In this document: positions 7,476 to 15,770 of the stretch, one piece after another
Layout of the letters: each line of letters begins with the position of its first letter
Numbering within the stretch: the stretch's first letter is position 1
Origin: Myxococcota bacterium
GTDB lineage: Bacteria > Myxococcota > Polyangia > GCA-2747355 > JAKLHH01
Length of the DNA stretch: 17,858 nt
NCBI GenBank assembly: GCA_022710245.1
Contig: JAKLHH010000028.1
Location: forward strand, 1 to 17,858
Direction: 5' to 3'
Translations under genes and position numbers: made by a program
The notes under the pieces: model-generated
Told to the model about the DNA's origin: nothing
What the model saw: the letters and a program-made list of their open reading frames with translations, nothing else
Database searches by the model: none

Positions 7476-8621
7476 ATGGCGAAGAAAGCCACCGCCGCAG
7501 GCGCCACGACGACGAGGACCGACGCGGCACGCAACGCCCAGCCCGCGCTCCAGCGCCCGGCCGCGGAGGTGCTCCACGCCGAGGAGCTCGCGCGCCTCGC
7601 GGCGGCGGACGGCGACGCGCCCCGGCCGCAGGGCTGGCGCCTGACGCCGCGCTCGGTCCTCGCCTTCGTCCTCGGCGACGAGCGCGCGGGCGTGCAGCCC
7701 AAGTTCGTCGGCAGCCGCAGCTTCCTCGAGCGCTGCGTGGTGGCGCTCGCCACCAACCGCGGCCTGATGCTGATCGGCGAGCCGGGGACCGCCAAGAGCT
7801 ACCTCTCGGAGCTGCTGGCGGCGGCGATCAGCGGCGACTCCACCCTGACCATCCAGGGCAGCGCCGGCACCACCGAGGACAACATCAAGTACGGCTGGAA
7901 CTACGCGCTGCTCCTCGCCGAGGGGCCGAGCGAGCGCTCGCTGGTGCCGGGGCCGCTCTACCGCGGGATGGGGACCGGCGCCGTGGTGCGCTTCGAGGAG
8001 ATCACGCGCTGCCCGGTGGAGATCCAGGACACGCTCCTCTCCATCCTCTCCGACCGCGTGATGATCGTGCCGGAGCTCGAGGGGCCGCCGCGCACTCTCT
8101 TCGCGCGCGCCGGGTTCAACGTCATCGCCACCGCCAACACGCGGGACCGCGGCGTCAACGAGATGAGCGCGGCGCTCAAGCGCCGCTTCAACTTCGAGAC
8201 GGTGCACCCCATCGCGGACCTGCGCGAGGAGATGGAGCTCGTCCAGCGCGAGACAGACCAGCTCCTCGCGCGGGCGGCGATCCCGCTCTCGCTGCCGCCG
8301 GACATGGTGGAGCTGCTGGTCACCACCTTCCACGAGCTGCGCGGCGCCAAGACCGGGAGCGGCAAGGCGCTCGAGCCGCTCTCGACGGTGATGAGCACCG
8401 CGGAGGCGGTGTCGGTGGGCTACGCCGCAGGCATCCAGGCCTACTACTACGGCAGCGGCTCGGTCGCCGCCGAGCACCTGGTGCAGAACCTGGTCGGCTC
8501 GGCGCTCAAGGACACGGCCGAGGACCTGAAGAAGCTGCGCCACTACTTCGAGCACGTGGTCAAGGGGCGCAAGGGCGCCGGCTGGCGCGACTACTACGAG
8601 GCGAGGAAGCACCTCACGTGA
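7476..8621 (+). CDS. MoxR-family AAA+ ATPase (YehL-like)
   Basis: This is a 381-residue cytoplasmic AAA+ ATPase. Visible motifs are Walker A GEPGTAKS (101-108); Walker B VRFEEI (171-176), where Glu174 stands in for the usual Asp next to catalytic Glu175; sensor 1 ATANTRD (Asn221); and the Arg finger in LKRRF (Arg236/237). MoxR ATPases usually form hexamers and work with a VWA partner encoded nearby to remodel or activate a client; here the VWA gene is two genes downstream. The ATG at 7476 is one base after the previous stop and has AAGGGG at 7463-7468. The first 50 residues are Ala-rich and probably disordered. The end overlaps the next gene by 4 bp. Family assignment is firm; the client is unknown. 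Confidence 0.94.
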   Translation: MAKKATAAGATTTRTDAARNAQPALQRPAAEVLHAEELARLAAADGDAPRPQGWRLTPRSVLAFVLGDERAGVQPKFVGSRSFLERCVVALATNRGLMLIGEPGTAKSYLSELLAAAISGDSTLTIQGSAGTTEDNIKYGWNYALLLAEGPSERSLVPGPLYRGMGTGAVVRFEEITRCPVEIQDTLLSILSDRVMIVPELEGPPRTLFARAGFNVIATANTRDRGVNEMSAALKRRFNFETVHPIADLREEMELVQRETDQLLARAAIPLSLPPDMVELLVTTFHELRGAKTGSGKALEPLSTVMSTAEAVSVGYAAGIQAYYYGSGSVAAEHLVQNLVGSALKDTAEDLKKLRHYFEHVVKGRKGAGWRDYYEARKHLT

Positions 8622-11083
8622 GCCGGCGCGCCGCCCCGCTCCGCCGTGACGCCGGGCGCCGCCCCGAGGCCGAGGCGGACGCCATCGCCGCGCTCACCGA
8701 CCTCGCGGCGCCGGTGGTGTTCTTCCCGGTGCGCCACCACAGCCCGGCGGCGGCGCGGGCGGTGCGCGCGCTGATCGAGGAGCTGCGCCCGGCGGCGGTG
8801 CTCGTCGAGGGGCCCTCGGACTTCGACGAGGCGCGGGTCGCCGCCGAGCTGCGCCTGCCGCACCGGCTGCCGATCGCGATCTACAGCTACCTGCGGCTCG
8901 CCGACGGCCGGCGGCGCGGCGCCTTCTACCCCTTCTGCGTCTACTCGCCCGAGTGGCAGGCGCTGCAGGCGGCGCTCGCCGCGGGGATCCCCGCGCGCTT
9001 CATCGACCTGCCCTGGGCCGCCCTCGCCGCCGACGAGGAGCAGCCCGCCCAGCGCTACGCCGACGGGGTGCTCCGGCGCAGCGACTACGTGGCGCGGCTC
9101 TGCCGGGAGCTCGGGGTCGAGGGCTTCGACGCCCTCTGGGACGCCCTCGTCGAGCAGCCCTGCGCGGCCACGCCGCCCGGCGAGTACCTGGCCCGCGTGC
9201 ACCGCTTCTGCTGGCACGAGCGCTGCTTCGACGAGGAGGCCGGCGCGGTGAGCGCCGTCGACCTCAAGCGCGAGGCGTTCATGGCTGCCGAGGTGCAGCG
9301 CGCGCTGGAGCGCCACGGCGCGAGGCTGCTGGTCGTCACCGGCGGCTACCACAGCGGCGCGCTCTGGCGGCGCCTGCAGGCCGGCGCGGCGGCGAGCGAG
9401 CCAGCCGGGCCGCCCGCGCGCGGCGAGGCCGCCGAGGAGGATCGCGGCCTCGCGCTGACGCCCTACTCCTACGAGCGCCTCGACGCGCTGACCGGCTACG
9501 AGGCGGGGATGCCGAGCCCCGGCTTCTACCACCGCGTCTGGCTCGAGCGCGAGGAGGGCAGGGCCGGCGACGTCGGCGCGCGGCTCCTCCTCGACGTCGC
9601 GCGCTCGCTCCGCGAGCAGCACCAGGCGGCGAGCTCCGCGGATCTGATCGCCGCGCTGACCATGGCGCAGGGGCTGGCCTCGCTGCGCGGGCGCGAGGTG
9701 ATCTGGCGGCTCGACCTCCTCGACGGGATCCGCGCGGCGCTGGTCAAGGAGGAGCTGGACCAGGGCTGCGGCCACCCGTTCCTCGCGGCCGTGCGAGAGG
9801 TGCTGCGCGGGCACGAGCGGGGGCTCCTCGCCGAGGGCACCTCGCTGCCGCCGCTCCTCCACGACGTGCAGCGCCTGCTCGAGGCCCACGACCTCGCGCC
9901 CGCAGAGCGGCCGCGCGAGCTGGAGCTCGACCTCGCCGGGGAGGCCGCGGCCTCCTCTCCGAGCGCCCCGCCGGGGGGCGAGGACCGGCCGCCCCCGCTC
10001 ACCCGCAGCCGCCTGCTGCACCGGCTCCGCGTCCTCGGCGTCTCCGGCTTCGCGCTGGTGGGCGGCGCCGACCTGGTCGGGCGCGACGACCTCGCGCGCG
10101 TCTGGGAGCGCTGGCGCCTCGAGTGGAGCCCGCAGCAGGACGCCGACTGCATCGCCGCGGCGATCTACGGCTCCTCGCTGGCCGAGGCCGCGGCGGCGCG
10201 GCTGGCGGAGCGGTCGGGCGAGGCCGGGCGCGACGCCGAGCGCGCGGCGCTGCTCCTCCTCGACGCAGCGCTCGCCGGCCTCGCCGAGCCGGCCCTCGCC
10301 GCGCGCCTCGCCGCGGTGGTGCGCGGTGACGGCGACTTCTTCAACGTCAGCGCCGCGCTCGACCACCTGCTCTACCTCTACCGCTACGACGCCGTGCTGG
10401 GCACGGCGGGCCTCGCGCCCGTCGGCGAGCTGCTGCGCGAGACCTACGAGCGGGCGCTCTGGCTCCTCGAGGGCCTCGGCGACCCGGGCGGGAAGGGCGG
10501 CGAGCTCCTGCGCGGCGCGCGCCTCGTCCTCGAGACCTTCGAGCGCTGCGGCGAGGCGCTCGGGCTCGATCGCGGCGCGCTGGTCGCGGTGCTGCGGCGG
10601 GTGGCGCAGGACGGCGCGCACTGCGCGGCCGCGCGCGGGGCGGCGCTCGGCGCCCTCTGGACGCTCGGCGAGGCAGAGACCGCGCTCGTCCTCGAGGCGA
10701 TGGGCCTCTTCGCCGATCCGGCGCGCCTCGGCGACTTCCTCGGCGGGCTCTTCTCCCTCGCGCGCGAGGTCGCGCAGCGGCAGCCCGCGCTGGTGCGCAG
10801 CCTCGACGCGGTGCTGCTCGCCTTCGACGAGGAGGAGTTCCTGCAGGCGCTGCCCGCGCTGCGGCTCGCCTTCACCAGCTTCACGCCCCGCGAGAAGCAC
10901 CACCTGGCGCTGACGCTGCTCGCTGCCTCCGGGGAGCAGGGGACGGAGGAGCCGCTCGCCGCGCTGCAGGTGCCGGCGGCGGAGGCCGCGGCGGCGCTCG
11001 CCTTCGAGCGGCGCGTCCTCGAGGCCCTGACGCGCTTCGGCCTGCGCCAGCCGGGCGGCGCGGCCGCGCGAGGCCCCGCGTGA
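8618..11083 (+). CDS. DUF5682 family protein (YehM-like), possible TraB/Tiki-fold enzyme
   Basis: This is an 821-residue protein with no signal peptide or membrane span. The start is typical of DUF5682: FPVRHHSP (36-43), then a helix and strand ending in [10 protein letters not shown] (61-70). Later come ARFID (126-130), [10 protein letters not shown] (217-226) and [10 protein letters not shown] (238-247). This order (HH near the N-terminus, Glu after the second strand, an ERD-like Met-Ala helix, then GG-H-G) resembles the TraB/Tiki/EreA group. His40, His41, Glu64 and His245 would then be metal or active-site residues. That comparison is mine and unproven. The C-terminal half is helical. The GTG at 8618 overlaps the ATPase stop and has GAGGAA at 8603-8608; the end overlaps the VWA gene. 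By position it is the likely client or effector of the AAA/VWA pair. Confidence 0.9.
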   Translation: MSRRAAPLRRDAGRRPEAEADAIAALTDLAAPVVFFPVRHHSPAAARAVRALIEELRPAAVLVEGPSDFDEARVAAELRLPHRLPIAIYSYLRLADGRRRGAFYPFCVYSPEWQALQAALAAGIPARFIDLPWAALAADEEQPAQRYADGVLRRSDYVARLCRELGVEGFDALWDALVEQPCAATPPGEYLARVHRFCWHERCFDEEAGAVSAVDLKREAFMAAEVQRALERHGARLLVVTGGYHSGALWRRLQAGAAASEPAGPPARGEAAEEDRGLALTPYSYERLDALTGYEAGMPSPGFYHRVWLEREEGRAGDVGARLLLDVARSLREQHQAASSADLIAALTMAQGLASLRGREVIWRLDLLDGIRAALVKEELDQGCGHPFLAAVREVLRGHERGLLAEGTSLPPLLHDVQRLLEAHDLAPAERPRELELDLAGEAAASSPSAPPGGEDRPPPLTRSRLLHRLRVLGVSGFALVGGADLVGRDDLARVWERWRLEWSPQQDADCIAAAIYGSSLAEAAAARLAERSGEAGRDAERAALLLLDAALAGLAEPALAARLAAVVRGDGDFFNVSAALDHLLYLYRYDAVLGTAGLAPVGELLRETYERALWLLEGLGDPGGKGGELLRGARLVLETFERCGEALGLDRGALVAVLRRVAQDGAHCAAARGAALGALWTLGEAETALVLEAMGLFADPARLGDFLGGLFSLAREVAQRQPALVRSLDAVLLAFDEEEFLQALPALRLAFTSFTPREKHHLALTLLAASGEQGTEEPLAALQVPAAEAAAALAFERRVLEALTRFGLRQPGGAAARGPA

Positions 11084-12225
11084 GCGGGCTCGGCGAGAGC
11101 TCCCGCACGCGCCGCGTACGCTGGCGGCTGGTCCTCGGCGCGGGCGCCGAGGAGGCGCTGGGCGGCTGCCTCGACGGCGACGGCGAGCGGCAGGACCAGG
11201 CGCTGGCCTACCTCTACGACCGCGAGTACGGCGCGCGGCGCAACGTGCGCCGCGGCGGGCTGGGCCCTGGATCCCTCGACCCCTCGCAGCTCACCGTGCC
11301 CGACTGGATCAACGCGGTCCACGAGCTCTTCCCGAAGAGGACCATCGAGCGCCTCGAGCGCGACGCCCTGGAGCGCTACCAGCTGCAGGAGATGGTCACC
11401 AACCCGGAGCTCCTGCGCCGGGCGCAGCCCTCGGAGACGCTGCTCAAGGCGGTGCTCCACACCAAGCACCTGATGAACCAGCAGGTGCTGGGTCTGGCGC
11501 GCGCGCTGGTCCGGCGCGTGGTCGAGGAGCTGATGGAGAAGCTGGCGCGCGAGGTGCGGGCGCCCTTCGCCGGCGCGCTCGACCGCCGCCGCCGGAGCAC
11601 GCTGCGCATCGCCAAGAACTTCGACGCGCGGGCGACCATCCGGCGCAACCTCAAGCACTGGGACCCCGAGGCGCACCGCCTCTTCATCGAGACGCCGTGC
11701 TTCCACTCCCGGGTGCGGCGGCACGCCGACCGCTGGCAGATCATCATCCTCGTCGACGAGTCGGGGAGCATGGCGGACAGCGTGATCCACGCGGCGGTGA
11801 CGGCGGCGGTCTTCTTCGGTGTCCGCACGCTGCGCACCCACCTCTGCCTCTTCGACACCTCGGTCGTCGACGTCACCGATCGCTGCACCGATCCGGTGGA
11901 GACGATCATGAAGGTGCAGCTCGGCGGCGGGACGGACATCGGCCACGCGCTCGCCTACGCCCAGGGCCTGGTCGACAACCCGCGGCGGACGATCATCGTG
12001 CTGATCACCGACTTCGGCGAGGGAGGTCCGCTGCCGGTGCTCCTCGGGCTGGTGAAGCAGCTGGTGGAGAGCGGCGTCACCCTGCTCGGCCTCGCCGCGC
12101 TCGACGCCCGGGCCGAGCCCACCTACGACCGCGCCATCGCCGCGCGCTTCGTCGAGCTCGGCGCGCACGTGGCGGCGATGACCCCGGGCGAGCTCGCGGC
12201 CTGGGTCGCGCAGCGCGTGCGCTGA
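11080..12225 (+). CDS. VWA domain protein with intact MIDAS (YehP-like)
   Basis: This is a 381-residue protein. The helical N-terminal half (1-215) is rich in Arg and Leu. The C-terminal von Willebrand factor A domain (about 218-378) has a complete metal-ion-dependent adhesion site: DESGS (Asp226, Ser228, Ser230), Thr285 (GGGTDI) and Asp311 (ITDFGEG). There is no signal peptide or membrane anchor, so it acts in the cytoplasm, as expected for a partner of the MoxR-type ATPase two genes upstream. The GTG start overlaps the DUF5682 stop by 4 bp; a 14-bp gap leads to the SWIM gene. In MoxR/VWA pairs the VWA protein usually links the ATPase ring to its target through the MIDAS metal. That role is carried over from the family and has not been shown for this type. 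Confidence 0.94.
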   Translation: MSGLGESSRTRRVRWRLVLGAGAEEALGGCLDGDGERQDQALAYLYDREYGARRNVRRGGLGPGSLDPSQLTVPDWINAVHELFPKRTIERLERDALERYQLQEMVTNPELLRRAQPSETLLKAVLHTKHLMNQQVLGLARALVRRVVEELMEKLAREVRAPFAGALDRRRRSTLRIAKNFDARATIRRNLKHWDPEAHRLFIETPCFHSRVRRHADRWQIIILVDESGSMADSVIHAAVTAAVFFGVRTLRTHLCLFDTSVVDVTDRCTDPVETIMKVQLGGGTDIGHALAYAQGLVDNPRRTIIVLITDFGEGGPLPVLLGLVKQLVESGVTLLGLAALDARAEPTYDRAIAARFVELGAHVAAMTPGELAAWVAQRVR

Positions 12226-12239
12226 GGCGAGGAGGCCGC

Positions 12240-14378
12240 ATGTCGCGCACCGACCTGCTCGCGCTCACCGACGAGGACCTCGCCGCGCTCGCCAACCTCG
12301 GCCTGCTCAAGCGAGCGCGCCGGGAGCTCGCCGAGGGCGAGGTGACCGGCGAGGTCACCGAGGACGCGGCGGGCACGGTGACCGCGCGCTGGTCGGACGG
12401 TGTCCGCTGCACGCTCCCGGCGGGCCTGGTGCTCGCCGACGGGCGCTGCAGCTGCGCGGCGACCACGATCTGCCGGCACCTCCTGCGCACGGTGCTCGCG
12501 TACCGGGGCGGCGCGGGGCAGGGCGCGGCCGCGGCGGCGGGGGCGGCGGCGGCGGCGGCGAGCTCGCCCGCGGAGGCCGCTGCCGCGCCCTGCCCCGCTG
12601 CCGCCTCGCCGGTCCCCGCGGGAGCGCCAGCGGGTGGTCCCGGCGCGCCCTGGGATCCGGGGGCCCTCGACGACGCGCTCCTCGCGCGCTGCTTCCGCAA
12701 GCCGGTCCTGGCGCGCGGGCGCGCGCTGGCCGAGGCGGGGCTGCTGGTCGAGCTGCTGCGAGGCGCCAAGCCGAGCGCGCGCTTCCACGGCCTCGCCTGC
12801 ACGCTGCGCTTCCTCGTCCCCGGGGACGTGCGCTACGTGAAGTGCGACTGCGGCGAGGGGGCGCCCTGCCTGCACGCGCTCCTCGCCGTCTGGGCCTTCC
12901 GGCGCCTGCCGCCGGATGCGAGCGGCGGCTACGTCTCCCTCGGCAGCGCGGTCGCGCCGGTCCCGGCGGCGGCTCTCGACGAGCTCGAGCGCGTGCTCCT
13001 CGAGCTCGCGCGCCTGGGGGTCGCGGGCGTCCCCGCGGCCGTCCGCGATCGCCTGCGCCGGCTCGCCGAGCGCCTCGACGAGGGCGGCCTCGTCTGGCCC
13101 GCCGAGGCGCTGCTCGAGCTCGGCGACCAGCTCGCGGCCTACGCCGAGCACGACGCCCGCTTCACGCCCGAGCGCGTGGCCGAGCTCGTCGGCGAGCTCC
13201 TGATCCGCGGCGACGCGATCCGGAGCGACACCGTCGCCGTCCCGCAGCCGCTCGTGCGCGGCCTCGGCAGCGATCGCGAGCTGCGGCTCGGCCGCGCGCG
13301 CTTCGTCGGCCTCGGCTGCGGCGCCGAGCTGCGCCGCGGGTCGGCGACGCTCGCGGCGTACCTGCAGGACGCCGACTCGGGGACGGTGGTCGCCGTCGAG
13401 CGCTGCTTCGCGGACGCGCCGCCGGACGCGGCCTCCGCCGGGTCGGCGCAGCGCAGCCAGCCCGCGACGCCGCCCGAGCCGCTGCCGCTCGCGGTCCTGG
13501 CCGGGCGCCACCTGCGGGAGACCCTGACGCTGCGCGGCCTGGGCGCCGGGCAGCTGACCTGCGAGGGCGCGCGGCGCTCTGCGAGCCATCGGCTCACGCT
13601 CTCGCAGAAGCGCGGGAGCTGGACGCTGAGCCCGCAGACCTTCGAGTGGGCCCTGCTGCGGGCGCCCGTCCTGGCGGAGGACTTCGCCGAGGTGCGCGCG
13701 CGCCTCGCGCTGCTGCCACCGGCCTCGCTGCGGCCGCGGCGCGTCGCCGAGGACCTCCAGGTCTGCCCGGTCGCCGCGGTGGAGGAGGCGCGCTTCCGGG
13801 CGGCGACCCAGACGGTGGAGGCGATCCTGCGCGACGCCCGAGGCGAGCGCGCGCTGCTCGTCCACCCCTACACCTCGCGCGCCGCGACGGGCTGCGAGGC
13901 GCTGCTCGCCGCGCTGACCCGCGAGGGCGCCGCGGTCCGGTTCGTCGCGGCTGCCGCGCGCCTCCTCGGTCCGGAGACGCTGCAGCTCGCCCCGACCGCG
14001 GTCGTCCTCGAGCGCGCGAGCGGCCGGGCGGCGGTGCAGCCGTGGGTCGAGGTGGGCGCCAGCGCCGCGCCGCTCGAGGCGGGCGTCGTCGAGGCGGCCG
14101 CTCCTCCCCTGACCGAGTACCCCGCGCGGCTCCTCGGCGAGCTCGGCGAGCTCCTGCTCCTCGGCCTCGATCGCGTCGGCGTCGAGGCGGCGCGTCGCTT
14201 CCGCGACTGCTGCAGCGCCGGCGAGGCGCTCGGCTTCGATCGGCTGGTCGCGCCGGTCGACCGCCTGGCGACGGCGCTCGAGGGCAAGCGTGGGACGGCG
14301 CGGTGGGACAGCGCGCCGGCGGCCGCGCTGCTGCTGGAGCTGGCGCTCCTCGCGCGGCTCGCGAGCGAGCTCGGCTGA
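12240..14378 (+). CDS. Protein with two SWIM zinc fingers (YehQ-like)
   Basis: This is a 712-residue protein with two SWIM-type CxCx5CxH motifs. The first is CSCAATTICRH (Cys70, Cys72, Cys78, His80) and the second CDCGEGAPCLH (Cys202, Cys204, Cys210, His212). An Ala/Pro-rich linker (about 91-140) separates them. SWIM fingers bind zinc and typically contact DNA or protein. The remaining 480 residues are rich in Leu, Ala, Arg and Glu with no recognised domain. The ATG at 12240 is chosen for the GAGGAGG about five bases upstream, 14 bp after the VWA stop. It is the last gene of the operon, as yehQ is in E. coli. Its position with a WGR protein at the other end suggests nucleic-acid targeting by the system, which is inference. 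Confidence 0.9.
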   Translation: MSRTDLLALTDEDLAALANLGLLKRARRELAEGEVTGEVTEDAAGTVTARWSDGVRCTLPAGLVLADGRCSCAATTICRHLLRTVLAYRGGAGQGAAAAAGAAAAAASSPAEAAAAPCPAAASPVPAGAPAGGPGAPWDPGALDDALLARCFRKPVLARGRALAEAGLLVELLRGAKPSARFHGLACTLRFLVPGDVRYVKCDCGEGAPCLHALLAVWAFRRLPPDASGGYVSLGSAVAPVPAAALDELERVLLELARLGVAGVPAAVRDRLRRLAERLDEGGLVWPAEALLELGDQLAAYAEHDARFTPERVAELVGELLIRGDAIRSDTVAVPQPLVRGLGSDRELRLGRARFVGLGCGAELRRGSATLAAYLQDADSGTVVAVERCFADAPPDAASAGSAQRSQPATPPEPLPLAVLAGRHLRETLTLRGLGAGQLTCEGARRSASHRLTLSQKRGSWTLSPQTFEWALLRAPVLAEDFAEVRARLALLPPASLRPRRVAEDLQVCPVAAVEEARFRAATQTVEAILRDARGERALLVHPYTSRAATGCEALLAALTREGAAVRFVAAAARLLGPETLQLAPTAVVLERASGRAAVQPWVEVGASAAPLEAGVVEAAAPPLTEYPARLLGELGELLLLGLDRVGVEAARRFRDCCSAGEALGFDRLVAPVDRLATALEGKRGTARWDSAPAAALLLELALLARLASELG

Positions 14379-14395
14379 ACGCGCACCGTTGACGG
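14374..14395 (+). repeat. 22-bp direct repeat, left copy
   Basis: This copy overlaps the stop codon of the SWIM gene and differs at one position from the copy at 15367-15388. The shared core is GCGCACCGTTGACGG, which contains a -35-like TTGACG and a CCGT/ACGG inverted pair. Confidence 0.85.
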
Positions 14396-14417
14396 GGCCC
14401 CTATCTCTTGCCAACGT
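14389..14417 (+). promoter_or_regulatory. Possible orphan promoter in the left repeat copy
   Basis: TTGACG (14389-14394) is followed after 17 bp by CAACGT (14412-14417). No plus-strand gene begins nearby. Transcription would run antisense into the minus-strand gene that ends at 14427. It may be a relic of the promoter that once served the GIY-YIG gene. Confidence 0.25.
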
Positions 14418-14426
14418 GATCGGCGT

Positions 14427-14963
14427 CTACTTTCTCGGCAGGTCGACGCTGTAGCGCTGCAGCCGTCCACCCGGCACGGGAAGAACGGTGGCGCTCCGAC
14501 TCACCACCTCGCCCTTCGACCGCATCGTCTTCACTCTGACTGTCTCACCGACATGGAAACCGCGTCCCAGCAGCTCCTTGTTCCGCGGACCAACCTTGAA
14601 GGTGTGGTCGCGAAGCTGGTCGGTTCCGCGCGTCTCGCGGTACCAGGCCTGGCCATCTCTTCCGTTGGTCTGCATGGACCAGTGCTGGCCATCGTCGCCT
14701 AGCCAGGCATGCCGGAGGGTTTGCCCTCCTCGCCAGCTGTGCTGGGTGCCCGAGGCCCAGGTGCCATCCAGGCGCTGGCCGCCGTCCGGGTGACGCGTCG
14801 CGATGATCTTGCCTAGCTGGCGACGCAGGGTGGTCCTGTGCGGGCTCGAGGACGTCTGCAAGGCTTTGAGGATCGGCAGCACGCCTCCGGGCTCGGCGAA
14901 AGCAGGGCCCGTACTGGCGGTGAGACCTAGCAAGACGACGACCATGGTTCGGCAAGTGCGCAT
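14427..14963 (-). CDS. Secreted hypothetical protein of atypical composition
   Basis: This 178-residue protein has a Sec signal peptide (hydrophobic core VVVLLGLTAS, cleavage likely after AFA, residue 23). The mature part is basic and polar, with Trp-centred stretches (TWASGTQHSW, HAWLGDDGQHWSM, QAWYRE) that look like loosely repeated beta-strand units, and a basic C-terminal region. There is one N-terminal cysteine and no known domain. A strong AAAGGAGGAGAG lies just upstream (14966-14977, minus strand). Codons such as CTA, AGA, CGA and GGA are used, and the GC content, near 60% in the part I counted, is well below the flanking genes. It is the only complete minus-strand gene here and lies between the 22-bp repeats, which suggests later arrival. 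Confidence 0.8.
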   Translation of the reverse strand: MRTCRTMVVVLLGLTASTGPAFAEPGGVLPILKALQTSSSPHRTTLRRQLGKIIATRHPDGGQRLDGTWASGTQHSWRGGQTLRHAWLGDDGQHWSMQTNGRDGQAWYRETRGTDQLRDHTFKVGPRNKELLGRGFHVGETVRVKTMRSKGEVVSRSATVLPVPGGRLQRYSVDLPRK

Positions 14964-15126
14964 CGCTCTCCTCCTTTCGCTGACTGTTGCGAGAACCGAG
15001 CCAGCCGTACCAACCGGATATCGATGCCATACGGGGCGAACGGACCGCGAGGACTGGCTGCGGGCGGCAAGCGCGGTAGCCTCGCTGGGTCACGCCCGAG
15101 TCCTCCCGGCCGGGGCTCATCCTCGG

Positions 15127-15219
15127 ATGGTGAGCATGTTCCTCGGTCTGCTCAAGGACCCGCGGGTCGAGGCCGCCTTGCGGGCCGGGGCGGCCGAACG
15201 CTCGGCCCTGCTGAGGTAG
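15127..15219 (+). pseudogene. Possible N-terminal gene remnant
   Basis: A 30-codon frame reads MVSMFLGLLKDPRVEAALRA and continues for ten more residues to a TAG. The LLKDPRV-type opening resembles starts I associate with larger myxobacterial proteins, so this may be the truncated head of such a gene or a real micro-ORF. GGTAGCCT near 15070 could be its old -10. Evidence is weak. Confidence 0.2.
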
Positions 15220-15246
15220 GTCGCTGAACCTGCCCCCGAATGCCTT

Positions 15247-15280
15247 GCCCTCGCCGTCGTCGGGTCACGAGGGCGAGGGC
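15247..15280. repeat. 9-bp inverted repeat, possible hairpin
   Basis: GCCCTCGCC (15247-15255) pairs perfectly with GGCGAGGGC (15272-15280) across a 16-base loop. No T-run follows. It could terminate transcription after the remnant at 15219. Confidence 0.35.
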
Positions 15281-15366
15281 GCCGTCGACGCTGCTCGCGA
15301 GGAGAGGTCTCGTCCCGGCCGCGGGCCGCGGATCTCGGGCGCTCCGGGAGGGCTGAGCGTTGACAG

Positions 15367-15388
15367 GCTGAGCGCGCACCGTTGACGG
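15367..15388 (+). repeat. 22-bp direct repeat, right copy
   Basis: This copy matches 14374-14395 in 21 of 22 bases and supplies the -35 of the GIY-YIG gene. The two copies are 993 bp apart in the same orientation and bracket the lower-GC segment. Confidence 0.85.
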
Positions 15389-15410
15389 CGCGTTCGCTTT
15401 GCTGACACGC
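15382..15410 (+). promoter_or_regulatory. Candidate promoter of the GIY-YIG gene
   Basis: TTGACG (15382-15387) lies 17 bp before ACACGC (15405-15410). The -35 is good and the -10 poor. The expected start coincides with the GTG at 15418, and no Shine-Dalgarno is visible, so the message is probably leaderless. Confidence 0.35.
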
Positions 15411-15417
15411 TGCCTCC

Positions 15418-15681
15418 GTGCAGGACTGCTTCGTCTACATCCTCCTCGCCAGCGACGGCTCCCTCTACACGGGGATCTCGGCCGACCCGGCGCAGCGCCT
15501 GCGCGAGCACAACGAGAGCCCGCGCGGCGCCAAGGCGCTGCGAGGCAAGCGCCCGGTGCGCCTGCTGCGATGCTGGCGCTGCGAGAACCGCTCCGCGGCG
15601 CTGCAGCTCGAGGCGATGATCAAGCGCCTCCGCGCCGTCGAGAAGTGGAGCCTCGTCCTCGGCAACGACTCGGACGCGTGA
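15418..15681 (+). CDS. GIY-YIG domain protein, UPF0213 family
   Basis: This 87-residue protein consists of one GIY-YIG nuclease domain. VYILL (6-10) and LYTGI (16-20) form the GIY-YIG pair, followed by Arg27, His31 and Asn32 (QRLREHN) and the metal-binding Glu65 (LEAMIKRL). The length and the basic KALRGKRPVRLL stretch fit the UPF0213/YhbQ family, for which DNA cleavage or repair roles have been suggested without a clear pathway. It starts at GTG 15418, directly after the promoter. The catalytic residues look intact, so it is probably active. Confidence 0.92.
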   Translation: MQDCFVYILLASDGSLYTGISADPAQRLREHNESPRGAKALRGKRPVRLLRCWRCENRSAALQLEAMIKRLRAVEKWSLVLGNDSDA

Positions 15682-15696
15682 GCGCCGGCGCGGCAC

Positions 15697-15770
15697 GCTC
15701 CGCGACGAAGGATGAAGAGCAATTTGCCCTGCTCGCCTCCTGCGGAGGCTCCGCGATGAAGGGCAAATTG
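15697..15770. repeat. Nested inverted repeat plus direct repeat upstream of the zinc-ribbon gene
   Basis: CAATTTGCCCT (15720-15730) and AGGGCAAATTG (15760-15770) are perfect 11-bp inverted arms. Inside them GCCTCC (15735-15740) and GGAGGC (15744-15749) form a second perfect stem with a TGC loop. GCTCCGCGAYGAAG also occurs as a direct repeat at 15697-15710 and 15748-15761, so each AT-rich arm follows a copy of the same sequence. The right arm runs into the -35 of the next gene (15768). It could be an operator pair, a terminator-like hairpin after the GIY-YIG gene, or both. Confidence 0.7.

Larger units (their letters stand above)
14964..15417. other. 454-bp stretch without a confident gene
   Basis: It holds the ribosome binding site of the minus-strand gene, an AT-richer patch (about 14980-15035) where that gene's promoter should lie, a possible gene remnant (15127-15219), an inverted repeat (15247-15280), the right copy of the 22-bp repeat and the GIY-YIG promoter. 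A longer plus-strand frame (14803-15219) overlaps the minus-strand gene head-on and looks artefactual. Confidence 0.6.

Noticed and set aside
4118..7795. A 1225-codon open frame on the minus strand opposite the WGR and ATPase genes
   Set aside because: It is a shadow frame: third-position GC bias removes stops on the opposite strand. The residues are dominated by Leu, Arg, Ala, Gly, Glu and His, with no domain. The plus-strand genes have clear motifs and ribosome binding sites.
8594..10903. A 769-codon minus-strand frame opposite the DUF5682 gene
   Set aside because: Same composition artefact; it contains no motif and cuts across gene boundaries.
12123..14414. A 763-codon minus-strand frame opposite the SWIM gene
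   Set aside because: Shadow of the plus-strand gene, which carries two intact zinc fingers.
14803..15219. A 138-codon plus-strand gene
   Set aside because: Its first half lies head-on over the minus-strand secreted-protein gene, which has a signal peptide and strong ribosome binding site. Only the last 30 codons could be real, as a remnant.
14374..15388. The direct repeats as ends of an insertion sequence
   Set aside because: No transposase, no terminal inverted repeats, and the repeat is longer than typical target duplications. Insertion remains possible, but not as a recognisable IS.
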